From Lysinibacillus composti (GTDB lineage Bacteria > Bacillota > Bacilli > Bacillales_A > Planococcaceae): 64,000 nt of DNA. The first letter of the stretch is position 1, and every line of letters begins with the position of its first letter. Positions 26,460 to 34,624 of this stretch are shown piece by piece. The stretch is taken from assembly GCF_016908465.1 (NCBI RefSeq), contig NZ_JAFBDY010000016.1:1-64000 (forward strand), read 5' to 3'. The notes beneath the pieces were generated by a model that was not told the origin of the DNA, made no database searches, and saw nothing but the letters and a program-made list of their open reading frames with translations. Both the position numbers and the translations under genes were made by a program.

Positions 26460-26890
26460 TTGTAGGCTAAATAAGGGAATATTTTTCCGTTAACTTCTGA
26501 AAAAATGCCAAAATTCATTGACTTCGGAGAGATAAGGGAAAATACTTCCGCTATTATAAAGAAAATATCCGGATTTTATAATTTAAGGGAAAAAAGTTCC
26601 GTTATTGTATGTTGCTGGGCTTTTGTAGGCTAAATAAGGGAATATTTTTCCGTTAATGTACGTTACAGCTGCTTTCATAAGCGAAATAAGGGAGTATTTT
26701 TCCGTTAATGTACGTTACAGCTGCTTTCATAAGCGAAATAAGGGAGTATTTTTCCGTTAACTTCTGAAAAAATGTCAAAATTCATTGATTTCGGTGAGAT
26801 AAGGGAAAAAACTTCCGCTATTTTAAAGAAAATATCCAGATTTTTTAATTTAAGGGAATAAAGTTCCGTTATTGTATGTTTCCACTACTT
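26460..26890. repeat. TAAGGGAA/TTCCGTTA repeat array B
   Basis: About 165-bp units (starts near 26443 and 26608), each with three TAAGGGAA...TTCCGYTA palindromes as in array A. It also has an internal 64-bp direct duplication (GTACGTTACAGCTGCTTTCA at about 26658 and 26722). Confidence 0.85.
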
Positions 26891-26975
26891 ACATAGCGGA
26901 GAATTTTTATACAGTTAGCTAAACTAAAAAAAGAGCACGATTCTACATGTGAATCGTACCCTTTTCAAATACTAA

Positions 26976-27416
26976 CTATGAGAATACGGCAATTTTACGT
27001 GCGATTGATTCTGTTAGACGAGAGGCTACTTTTGGAACAGCCCATTTAATAATCGGTGTTAACATTGCACCTGATATTCCGCCTGCATTCACTTCTACTG
27101 TACAAGTCATCATTGTTTTCCCACTCATATCTTCAGCAGTAAAGTGACCGCTTCCTGTAAAATTGTCTGATAACCCTTTTAGTTCGAACTTAATATTTGA
27201 AGGTTCATTCCATTCAGTAATATCTACTTGAGCTTGGATGGTTTTCTTGATTCCCTTTACACTGCCTTCAAATGTCCAAATGGATTGCTTGTCGGTTACG
27301 ATTTTATGTTCTTTATAGGCTGGTACTGCTGTTGCCCATTTTTCTAGATCACTCACATAGTCCCACACTGCTTGTACATCTACTGGAATTTCTACTGTAT
27401 GTGTTCCTGTTGCCAT
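26976..27416 (-). CDS. SRPBCC/CoxG-family ligand-binding protein
   Basis: A 146-aa protein of the START-like SRPBCC fold. The N-terminus HTVEIPVDVQAVWDYVSDLE and C-terminal TESIARKIA helix, with internal GSGHFTAEDMSGKTMMT, match CoxG-like (CO dehydrogenase subunit G) proteins. These bind hydrophobic or quinone ligands. No cox genes are adjacent, so a direct role in CO oxidation is unlikely. It is a single gene. Confidence 0.82.
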   Translation of the reverse strand: MATGTHTVEIPVDVQAVWDYVSDLEKWATAVPAYKEHKIVTDKQSIWTFEGSVKGIKKTIQAQVDITEWNEPSNIKFELKGLSDNFTGSGHFTAEDMSGKTMMTCTVEVNAGGISGAMLTPIIKWAVPKVASRLTESIARKIAVFS

Positions 27417-27571
27417 TTTTGTTCCCTACTTTCGCTATCTTATATAATTAAAGATTACTATACATAATACCATAATTTACATCAGTTAGATATTTTAACT
27501 TGTTCTTTTGTTCATCAAAAATGTAACGGATCTTAAGCACATTCGTCAAATTCATAAATGGAGGCTTGGTT

Positions 27572-27967
27572 ATGAAAAGTTATATTTTATCGATATTCTT
27601 ACTAGGCAATTTTTTGTTATGGGGATGTTCTCCTGCAAGTAATAATCATCAGCAAACAACGGTCATAACAACTGGTAATCCAACTGCACAAGAGATCTTG
27701 GAAAATGATCCAAAGGCAGATATTTTTCAATGGAACGGTACAATTTATCAAACGAATATTGATTGGGTAAATGAACTGGTTTTATCAGAAGGTGATTTTG
27801 TAGGTGTCATGAAATATCACACTTCCAATCCAACTGATTTTGTAGATCTTTCGGCAAATGTCTTACCAATTGGAACTGAAATCTATAAGGTGAAGGAACG
27901 AAATGATATTCTTATTACAAAATATAACGGTGAATTGAAATACTACTATCAATTAGTGGAAGGATAA
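27572..27967 (+). CDS. Lipoprotein of unknown function
   Basis: A 131-aa protein with a lipoprotein signal: hydrophobic segment followed by the lipobox LLWGC (about residues 15-19). The mature part is rich in Asn/Thr and aromatic residues (DIFQWNGTIYQTNIDWVNEL) with no known motif. GGAGG is 7 nt upstream of the ATG; a TTG two codons earlier is less likely. It precedes the GyrI-like gene by 28 nt, so they may be co-transcribed. Confidence 0.7.
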   Translation: MKSYILSIFLLGNFLLWGCSPASNNHQQTTVITTGNPTAQEILENDPKADIFQWNGTIYQTNIDWVNELVLSEGDFVGVMKYHTSNPTDFVDLSANVLPIGTEIYKVKERNDILITKYNGELKYYYQLVEG

Positions 27968-27995
27968 ACACGCACAATAAAAGAAAGAGTGGTTC

Positions 27996-28622
27996 ATGAT
28001 GAGTAAATTTGAATGGAGAAAAGAACTCAAGGATCTCTATTTGCCTAAAAAGCCTACGAAAATTGACGTCCCCGAAATGAAATATTTTACAATTAATGGA
28101 AGTGGAAATCCGAACGGTGAACAATTTAAAGAGCATGTAGAAGCCCTTTACTCTTTATCCTATACAATTAGAATGATGCCCAAAAAAGGACTAACGCCTG
28201 GGGGCTATTTTGAATATACAGTATTCCCCATAGAGGGGTATTGGGATTTAGATGAAGAAGGCCGAAAATTAGATTATTTAAATAAAGATCATTTAGTTTA
28301 CAAGTTAATGATTCGACAGCCTGATTTTGTCACAGAGGATTTGTATCAATATGCAGTAGAGACGGTTAAGCAAAAAAAGACAACGATTCATTTAGATCAT
28401 GTTCAGTTTGAATCCATCACGGAAGGTTTATGTGTTCAAGCGATGCACATTGGAAGTTATGATGAGGAACCAAAAACATTCGAATTGATGGAACAGTTTT
28501 GTTTGCAAAACAACCTAACGAGAGCAGAAAAAACTCATAAAGAAATCTATATTTCAGACGCAAGAAAAACAGCGCCAGAAAAGTTAAAGACGGTTCTGAG
28601 ATTTAAAGTGACTGAGAAGTAG
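27996..28622 (+). CDS. GyrI-like small-molecule-binding domain protein
   Basis: A 208-aa cytoplasmic protein of the GyrI/SOUL-like ligand-binding fold. Typical segments are PEMKYFTINGSGNPNGEQF, FEYTVFPIEGYW and the C-terminal HKEIYISDARKTAPEKLKT. These proteins bind lipophilic drugs or sequester ligands and are often relatives of BmrR-type C-terminal domains. There is no HTH domain here. AAAGAG precedes the ATG. Confidence 0.85.
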   Translation: MMSKFEWRKELKDLYLPKKPTKIDVPEMKYFTINGSGNPNGEQFKEHVEALYSLSYTIRMMPKKGLTPGGYFEYTVFPIEGYWDLDEEGRKLDYLNKDHLVYKLMIRQPDFVTEDLYQYAVETVKQKKTTIHLDHVQFESITEGLCVQAMHIGSYDEEPKTFELMEQFCLQNNLTRAEKTHKEIYISDARKTAPEKLKTVLRFKVTEK

Positions 28623-28986
28623 TGTTTCTGCAACCATGTAAAAAGAACGGCAAATTGAATCTCGGTGTCACACCTTTTTAAATCAAAATTCTCCTGCTTA
28701 ATTGCAATATCGAACTTTTCCATAAAACTCCCCCATAGATATCACATATTTATTTGGAGTTCATCACATACTTTTACTTATAGTAATATAAAATTCCACC
28801 TCCCTATTTTTTGTTATAATTGGTACAATAAGGGTTAAATATTTTAGATTACTGCAAAATAGTAATGGATACGGAAAATCTATTAATTTTCAGGAGATGT
28901 TTATTCCATTTTTTCCTTTTCTATAGAAAGATGGAATTAAATAGGGTAAGATAGATTTATAAATGTACGGTAGGAGGAGTGATACG
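28623..28986. other. Spacer with a short antisense frame
   Basis: A 58-codon minus-strand frame (28547-28723, starting MEKFDIAIKQENF after GGGGGAG) overlaps the end of the GyrI-like gene antisense; it is not called as a gene. The remainder is AT-rich, with AGGAGGAG serving the 28987 gene. Confidence 0.45.
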
Positions 28987-29094
28987 ATGTTCGACCATAC
29001 TGGTGTGCTTATTTTAAAAGCTCTCATCATATTTACAATTGTGTTTGTTCCGTTTTTAATCCCTCTTGGGGAAGTATTATTTAAAAAACATTAA
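28987..29094 (+). CDS. 35-aa single-pass membrane microprotein
   Basis: MFDHTGVLILKALIIFTIVF begins the 35-aa product: one hydrophobic helix (residues 8-28) and a basic tail GEVLFKKH. AGGAGGAG is spaced 6 nt from the ATG, a stronger site than most genes here have. It is flanked by spacer and the MITE-like element. Function unknown. Confidence 0.6.
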   Translation: MFDHTGVLILKALIIFTIVFVPFLIPLGEVLFKKH

Positions 29095-29245
29095 AGAGCT
29101 GGGACATAAGTAGAATTTTTAAGGAAAGCCACAATTATCTATAATAAGATATTGATACTTTATAGTTTGAGAGCAATAAGTGTTAGCCATTCTCCGAAAA
29201 AACGCGGCCTACCACTGTAAGCCGCGCCAGTTTTCATTCAACACC
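29095..29245 (+). mobile_element. MITE-like element, partial copy 2
   Basis: GCTGGGACATAAGTAGAATT and the following approximately 100 bp match the reverse complement of 11461-11545. GTGTTAGCCATTCTCCG and the hairpin GCGGCCTAC-CACT-GTAAGCCGC follow. The inner two-hairpin module found at 11.3 kb is absent. Confidence 0.65.
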
Positions 29246-29299
29246 AGTCCTCATTCAAAACACCAACCTTAATCGATGAATTAAATTTTTAAAAAATGT

Positions 29300-29327
29300 G
29301 TATGAAAAATTAAGTGCAAGCTATACT
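29300..29327 (+). promoter_or_regulatory. Promoter-like pair of mini-ORF RNA copy 2
   Basis: GTATGA (29300-29305), 16-bp spacer, TATACT (29322-29327). Confidence 0.65.
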
Positions 29328-29333
29328 ATTAAA

Positions 29334-29520
29334 GATTTCACTTCTACCCAAATGACTAAGGAGGGTTAACCCGATGAGTGCGATTGAACGTTAACTCTGA
29401 AGGACCATCAAGACTGGAAGCTAAAGCATGGATTAAAAACCCAATGCGGAAAGCGAGGCAGTGTGTCATGGAGGAAGATCATAAGTGAGTCATGCCCGGA
29501 AATTATTTTCCGGGTTTTTT
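29334..29520 (+). ncRNA. Structured RNA with mini-ORF, copy 2
   Basis: Same architecture as copy 1: AAGGAGGGTTAACCCG, mini-ORF MSAIER (ATG at 29374, TAA at 29392), GCGAGGCAGTGTGTCATGGA, terminator CCCGGAAA/TTTCCGGG with a T-run to 29520. The mini-ORF differs from copy 1 at codon 5 (Asp to Glu) and in the stop (TAG to TAA), both conservative for translation. Confidence 0.75.
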
Positions 29521-29633
29521 ATTGTTTCTTCCCCTCCAAAAACAAATTTTCACTTACTTAATAAAAAGCCATTTGAACTATTCATTAATATTATTTCTTC
29601 TCACATTATTTCGGAAAAAATCAAAATTCACCC

Positions 29634-29661
29634 GTATGAAAAATGAAAATTGATCTATACT
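29634..29661 (+). promoter_or_regulatory. Promoter-like pair of mini-ORF RNA copy 3
   Basis: GTATGA (29634-29639), 16-bp spacer, TATACT (29656-29661). Confidence 0.65.
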
Positions 29662-29667
29662 ATTAAA

Positions 29668-29850
29668 GATTTCACTTCTACCAAGTGACTAAGGAGGGTT
29701 AACCCGATGAGTGTGATGGATTAGCTCAGAAGGACCGTCAATACTGAAAGCTAAAGCATGGATGTAAGTCTAATGCGAAAAAGCGAGGCAGTGTGTCATG
29801 GAGGCAGAATGTAAGTGAATCATGCCCGGAAATTATTTTCCGGGCTTTTT
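29668..29850 (+). ncRNA. Structured RNA with mini-ORF, copy 3
   Basis: A perfect TCACTT/AAGTGA hairpin lies just before AAGGAGGGTTAACCCG. The mini-ORF is MSVMD (ATG at 29707, TAG at 29722), one codon shorter than the others, with a clean 3-nt deletion. The common 3' domain and terminator follow. Lies 148 bp after copy 2, same strand. Confidence 0.75.
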
Positions 29851-30152
29851 ATATGAAAAAAACTACACTGATCATTGACCAAGTTAAATCCTTTTGATGT
29901 GATACTCCTCGACCTCCCCTTTATTAATGGTTTCCACCACCATATATCGCAGTTAAACAATCTAATTTGGTTTAATCCCCTATTTTTCACATGAATCAGA
30001 AAACCCCGTTGAGTTGTAAACGATCATATATCCAATTAAAGAAATATCCATTTCTTTCTAGCAACTTATGATAAAATGGAATAATCTACGCACAAAAAGG
30101 CTTTAAGAATGTTTGTATTGTATTTATAAATTTAAGTAGTAGGTGATGGAGT

Positions 30153-30839
30153 TTGCGCTTTAAAAAAAGTATCCCTAATATGTTAACTTTAGGGAATTTA
30201 TACTGTGGTTTTCTTTCAATTGGTTTTGCTGCAAATGGTCATTTTAATAATGCTGCCATTTTGATCATCATTGGTATGATGTTAGACAGTATGGACGGTA
30301 GGTTAGCTAGAATTTTAAAAGCTGATAGTACTTTAGGAAAAGAGTTAGATTCATTAGCAGATATCGTAACTTTCGGAGTGGCTCCATCTTTTTTAATGTA
30401 TTACACTTATTTTCATCAATTTGGATTACTAGGGTTGGCTGTTGCTGGCATGTTCCCATTATTCGGTGCCTTTCGTTTAGCTAGATTTAATATAAGTACG
30501 AATAAAACATCTCAAAATTATTTTATTGGCGTTCCTATTACAGCAGCCGGTGGGATTTTAGCGTTACTTACTTTGTTTGGTAATTACATTCCTAATATTA
30601 TTACAACTGTAATCTTTACGATGCTTTGCTTTTTAATGATTAGTCGGATTAGAATACCTAGCTTAAAAGAAGTTCCATTACCTAAATACGGAACGATTGT
30701 TACGGTATTTTTAGGATGTTTATTATTTTTAATCTATAAAGAAACGTATGGAAGGTTTCCCTACCTAATTTACATTGCTACGCCTATTTATTTATTTTAT
30801 TTGCTGCATCTAATAGTAAAAAAGAAAAAAAGTAGTTAA
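30153..30839 (+). CDS. pssA: CDP-diacylglycerol-serine O-phosphatidyltransferase
   Basis: A 228-aa membrane enzyme of phospholipid synthesis that joins CDP-diacylglycerol and L-serine to give phosphatidylserine, the precursor of phosphatidylethanolamine. The CDP-alcohol phosphotransferase signature D-G-x2-A-R-x8-G-x3-D-x3-D is present in MDGRLARILKADSTLGKELD, followed by SLAD. About six to seven hydrophobic helices, with a basic C-terminus. The start is TTG with a modest GATGGAG site. psd is not adjacent; the next gene (DUF2062) may be independent. Confidence 0.93.
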   Translation: MRFKKSIPNMLTLGNLYCGFLSIGFAANGHFNNAAILIIIGMMLDSMDGRLARILKADSTLGKELDSLADIVTFGVAPSFLMYYTYFHQFGLLGLAVAGMFPLFGAFRLARFNISTNKTSQNYFIGVPITAAGGILALLTLFGNYIPNIITTVIFTMLCFLMISRIRIPSLKEVPLPKYGTIVTVFLGCLLFLIYKETYGRFPYLIYIATPIYLFYLLHLIVKKKKSS

Positions 30840-30942
30840 TGCAAAACAACACGCTACACTTATCACTGACGGATTTGAAATATGACCATATTTAACACAA
30901 TTAGATTACCTGTGCTAAAGTACCTCGAAAGGATCTACATAG

Positions 30943-31422
30943 ATGAAAATATCACGTAGAGTTAAATATTATTTAATCCGTCTATTTCGGCTAAAATCTA
31001 GTCCTCATCCAGTAGCATTGGGTTTTACTATGGGTCTTATTCCAAGCTGGCTTCCTACGTTTGGTCTAGGTCCCGTTCTTTCGGTTGGTTTAGCTAAACT
31101 AGTAAGGGCCAATACCGTTTCAGCCCTCGTCGGTGGTGTCATAGGAACTCTAATTTGGCCACTTCTTTTCTTATTAAACTATCAAGTTGGAAGCTTACTA
31201 TTGGATAGGAATTCAAAAGTAGATGAACTGGAAGAAGTTGAATATATAGACGCGATTCATCATGCCTATAAGGGGATTGTTGGTTCCCATTCTAGTGGAA
31301 TCTTATTTCTAACAGGTGCCGTGATTAATATACTTACCTCTTCAGTTTTAATTTACTTCATGATGTATTTCTTATTTAAGACGTGCCGAATGAGGATTTT
31401 AAATAAAATCAGAAGAACTTGA
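30943..31422 (+). CDS. DUF2062 membrane protein
   Basis: A 159-aa protein. The conserved DUF2062 features are LKSSPHPVALGFTMGLIPSW and the following GLGPVLSVGLAKLVRANTVSA, GTLIWPLLF segment, then two C-terminal hydrophobic helices. Three to four membrane segments in total. Function unknown; DUF2062 domains occur near glycosyltransferases and lipid genes. AAGGATC precedes the ATG. It lies 103 nt after pssA and has its own terminator. Confidence 0.88.
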   Translation: MKISRRVKYYLIRLFRLKSSPHPVALGFTMGLIPSWLPTFGLGPVLSVGLAKLVRANTVSALVGGVIGTLIWPLLFLLNYQVGSLLLDRNSKVDELEEVEYIDAIHHAYKGIVGSHSSGILFLTGAVINILTSSVLIYFMMYFLFKTCRMRILNKIRRT

Positions 31423-31426
31423 AGTT

Positions 31427-31453
31427 AAAGCGCTCAATATTAAGCGCTTTTTA
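31427..31453 (+). terminator. Terminator after the DUF2062 gene
   Basis: AAAGCGCT pairs with AGCGCTTT, followed by TTTAC. Confidence 0.8.
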
Positions 31454-31551
31454 CTTTGCCAAATTTGTTTATTCATTATGAAAATAAATGCCTACGAAAA
31501 TTTTGTTAATTAAATTCTTTCATCAAATTGTGTCGAGTAAATGGTTTATTT

Positions 31552-31755
31552 CTAATAATGTCTATCCAAAAAGAGAAGTACATAACTCCCCGCACAAATT
31601 AAATAAGCCACCTTAATGATGAGGAACATTGAATATTCAAATGAAGTGAGTGTACGTTCCCTCTTCAGTTTTTTCAGATATCGATACAAGAAAAATAAAC
31701 AAACAAAAAGCATGATGAGTGAGAATTGATGGAGATTTTCTAAGAGACGAACCAA
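31552..31755 (-). CDS. Small two-helix membrane protein
   Basis: A 67-aa protein with two hydrophobic helices (about residues 10-26 and 43-62) separated by a basic loop KKLKRERT. TTG start with GGAGGGG spaced 6 nt. Convergent with DUF2062. Function unknown. Confidence 0.55.
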   Translation of the reverse strand: MVRLLENLHQFSLIMLFVCLFFLYRYLKKLKRERTLTSFEYSMFLIIKVAYLICAGSYVLLFLDRHY

Positions 31756-31896
31756 AAACTTCCCCTCCCTTCCTTCCGATTCCTAATTTTAGGAAAGTTG
31801 TCCACGATCCTTTCCTTTTCACCTTATGATTTGTCCGCACTGGAAATGAAGTTAAAAACCGACGAATCCCGCTAGAATTACTCTTCATAAAGTGCG

Positions 31897-32520
31897 ATGA
31901 AGTTCAATATACGACTGAATCACACTAGAATCAATCTTCATAAAGGTGATGAAGTTCAAAACTCGATCGAGTCACACTAGAATTGATCTTCATAAAGGCA
32001 ATGAAGTTCAAAACACGATCGAGTCACACTAGAATTGATCTTCATAAAGTCAATGAAGTTCAAAATACGACTGAGTCACACCCAAATTGATCTTCATAAA
32101 GGCGATGAAGTTCAATATACGACTGAATCCCACCCAAATTGAACTTCATAAAGGCGATGAAGTTCAAAAAAGGACTGAGTCACATCCGAATTGATCTTCA
32201 TAAAGGCGATGAAGCTCAAAACAGGACTGAGTCACATCCGAATTGATCTTCATAAAAGGCGATGAAGTTCAATATACGACTGAGTCACACCCAAATTGAT
32301 CTTCATAAAGGCAATGAAGCTCAAAACAGGACTGAGTCACATGCGAATTCATTTTCATAAAGGTGATGAAGTTCAATATACGACTGCGTCACACCCAAAT
32401 TGATCTTCATAAAGGCAATGAAGCTCAAAACAGGACTGAGTCACATGCGAATTCATTTTCATAAAGGTGATGAAGTTCAAAACACAATCGAGTCACACTA
32501 GATTTCAACTTCATCTAGGA
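31897..32520. repeat. 52-bp tandem repeat array with TTCAT/ATGAA palindromes, 12 units
   Basis: Twelve units of 52 bp (one has 53). Consensus: GATGAAGTTCAAAACACGAC, then TGAGTCACAC, then AATTGATCTTCATAAAGGC. Each junction forms the palindrome CTTCATAAAGGCGATGAAG. Units 9 and 11 are nearly identical to each other, as are 10 and 8, suggesting a recent two-unit duplication. No unique spacers. Confidence 0.9.
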
Positions 32521-32627
32521 GACGAAATTATTTTACCAATCTCTAAAACAAGTTAAGAACTTCATCAAATTAATAAAGCACAATTTACCCGTGAAAACAC
32601 ACCTGAAACAAGCCTTTTCAATATACA

Positions 32628-32665
32628 GAAAAAGCATTTCTCCTTCTTAGAAGTTGAAATGCTTT
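32628..32665 (-). terminator. Terminator of the YIP1 gene
   Basis: AAAGCATTTCAAC pairs with GAGAAATGCTTT on the minus strand, then TTCTG. Confidence 0.65.
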
Positions 32666-32698
32666 GTTATTTTTCATTCAATATACATTACAATCATG

Positions 32699-33337
32699 CT
32701 AAACTGCAAAAACTGTTCCAATCGCAAGTATTAATAATGCGATCAAAAGGAAGATCACGACGAGTACAATGATTAAGATAATCGTTGGGATAAATAAAGT
32801 AAAGAAGGCTTTCCAGTTTGAGATTTTATGAGCTTCTGCCACTATTGCAATTGAAATGACGAAACACCAAACCGTGACGACAAACGTGACAATTAACGTG
32901 ATGATTGGTAATACAATGAAGTCACCAAAAACATCACCAGAAAATAAACTCTCTGGTTCCACAAACATCCAAATTAAATAGAATGGAATTAACACAATAT
33001 AAGGTATGGCAACGAGGGACATTGATTTAAAGATGTCTTGATACGTACCTGTACCTTTAAACAGTTTTCCAATTAACCAAACAATTAAAGAGTAAAGTGC
33101 ATTTGATATAATTCCTAAAATCGGTGATAGGATTACTAAAAGTAATAAAATCACCCATAACGACATCATTGGATACAGTTCCGTATCTGTTAGCCCAGCA
33201 CATAAACTACCAATATACCCGATTGCGATAATGAAAAGCGTATAAGGAATCCCCTTCTGTTCCATCACATATCTGGCTGTTTTTTTCGGATGCAACCAAA
33301 CGGATAAAAACGGATTTAACCTTTCTTGTTCATTCAT
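32699..33337 (-). CDS. YIP1-family membrane protein
   Basis: A 212-aa protein. The N-terminus FLSVWLHPKKTARYVMEQK is the typical YIP1 entry motif, followed by five to six hydrophobic segments with EPESLFSGDVFG between the third and fourth. YIP1 proteins in bacteria have no assigned biochemical role. The ATG is preceded by TGAGGTGAG. It is a single gene. Confidence 0.85.
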   Translation of the reverse strand: MNEQERLNPFLSVWLHPKKTARYVMEQKGIPYTLFIIAIGYIGSLCAGLTDTELYPMMSLWVILLLLVILSPILGIISNALYSLIVWLIGKLFKGTGTYQDIFKSMSLVAIPYIVLIPFYLIWMFVEPESLFSGDVFGDFIVLPIITLIVTFVVTVWCFVISIAIVAEAHKISNWKAFFTLFIPTIILIIVLVVIFLLIALLILAIGTVFAV

Positions 33338-33565
33338 AAACTCACCTCAAAAAATTATTTTATTACCTAATAAAGAGCATATAAATATCAAATATATAGG
33401 AAAATATACTAAAAAACTAGACTTATATTTAAACTTTTTTATGAACCTCTAAAAGCGTAAGTATTCCTCAGTAATTTCCTGCTTGTAATCCCCTCAGAGT
33501 AAAATAGATTCTTTTATTAATTGCTCATGTTCTTCCGCCCCACCTTACTTCCTATTAATATAAAT

Positions 33566-34027
33566 CTATTCATCAATTTGGAGATTTCCAATGTATTGGG
33601 CAGTACCATGATCCGTATTCAAATTTACTTCGATGACATAAGTACCTTTTTCTGATGGAAGCGTAAATTCCTTCGATTTATGATCGACTTCTAATTGTGT
33701 ATGTTCACCTTTTTTCCAAAGGGTAACTGTTACTTCTTCTAATAAGAAATCTTCATGATTAAATTCAATACTTTCATTACTTCCTGCTGGAACGGTTACT
33801 GGCTTTTGTTCTTTTGCCAAAGCAAACATGTCTGCATTTATGACTGTACTATGCTCCGAAATGCCTTTTTTGGTATACCAATTTGTATTGGCTTCTTCTA
33901 ACTCTATTCCACTTGAAGTTAGCGATACAGTTGGAGGTGTATAGTCGTAGTTCTCTCCAATCAAGTTACATCCTGTTAAGATCAAAGTTCCGAATACAAC
34001 TGCAGTACATTTTTTTAAATGATTCAC
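33566..34027 (-). CDS. Lipoprotein of unknown function
   Basis: A 153-aa lipoprotein: MNHLKKCTAVVFGTLILTGC carries the lipobox LTGC (residues 17-20). The mature domain is all-beta in appearance and ends in GTYVIEVNLNTDHGTAQYIGN, resembling small immunoglobulin-like extracellular modules. It lies 21 nt after the PH-like gene, in the same orientation, so co-transcription is likely. AAAGGGGAC precedes the ATG. Confidence 0.72.
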   Translation of the reverse strand: MNHLKKCTAVVFGTLILTGCNLIGENYDYTPPTVSLTSSGIELEEANTNWYTKKGISEHSTVINADMFALAKEQKPVTVPAGSNESIEFNHEDFLLEEVTVTLWKKGEHTQLEVDHKSKEFTLPSEKGTYVIEVNLNTDHGTAQYIGNLQIDE

Positions 34028-34048
34028 CGGTGTCCCCTTTCAAACATT

Positions 34049-34459
34049 TTAGTTTTTCATTTGAATTTGTGGATTCCTTTTTTGTAGCACAAGAATAAAT
34101 TGATTTATGTCATTGGGAGAAATCTGAATGGTTTTATACTTGCCATAATTAATTTCAACCCGGTTCATTGAAAGTGCTGGAGCTACAAAGGGATTTTTTG
34201 TGTGACGAATGGAGTGAATGTCCTGAATATGTATAGACTTCTTTATAGGGCCATATGAGATGTCTAATCTTTCCTTTTCTAGTTTGTACTGTGTATGAAA
34301 CCAAATTGCACTTAATAAATAAATCATTAGAGGCATTAGGATGATACCTAAAAGATCGATGGGCTGTTGAATCGAATGATAGAAAACCCAACCGAACAAG
34401 CCAATTAACGTCCAAATGACAATACCCATCCACCAATCTTTTTTTGATGAAAAAGCCAC
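34049..34459 (-). CDS. Bacterial PH-domain protein (YyaB/SunI-like)
   Basis: A 136-aa protein with two N-terminal membrane helices (about residues 11-28 and 36-52). A PH-like domain follows: LDISYGPIKKSIHIQDIHSI, then NRVEINYGKYKTIQISPND. The latter motif is typical of the bPH family that includes YyaB and the bacteriocin-immunity protein SunI. Function here is unknown. GTG start with GGGAGGTG upstream. Precedes the lipoprotein gene. Confidence 0.75.
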   Translation of the reverse strand: MAFSSKKDWWMGIVIWTLIGLFGWVFYHSIQQPIDLLGIILMPLMIYLLSAIWFHTQYKLEKERLDISYGPIKKSIHIQDIHSIRHTKNPFVAPALSMNRVEINYGKYKTIQISPNDINQFILVLQKRNPQIQMKN

Positions 34460-34624
34460 TGATTCACCTCCCTATTTTCTATACGGTTCAACCTTCCAAA
34501 TGGTTTCAAAAATTTCCATTGCTTAGGAGATTGAAGAATAAACTATGGGGGCTTTGAATGTATTAAATTTGATAAACTGGTATACTTTGTAAGAAATTAA
34601 ATCCATTCTTAAGGGGGTTGGGAT

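Noticed and set aside
28547-28723. 58-codon minus-strand frame starting MEKFDIAIKQENF with a good ribosome-binding site
   Set aside because: It runs antisense into the GyrI-like gene and has no recognisable sequence; the start region may be a leftover of a lost gene.
31897-32520. Possible CRISPR array
   Set aside because: Units are near-uniform over their whole 52 bp and there are no variable spacers and no cas genes in the window.
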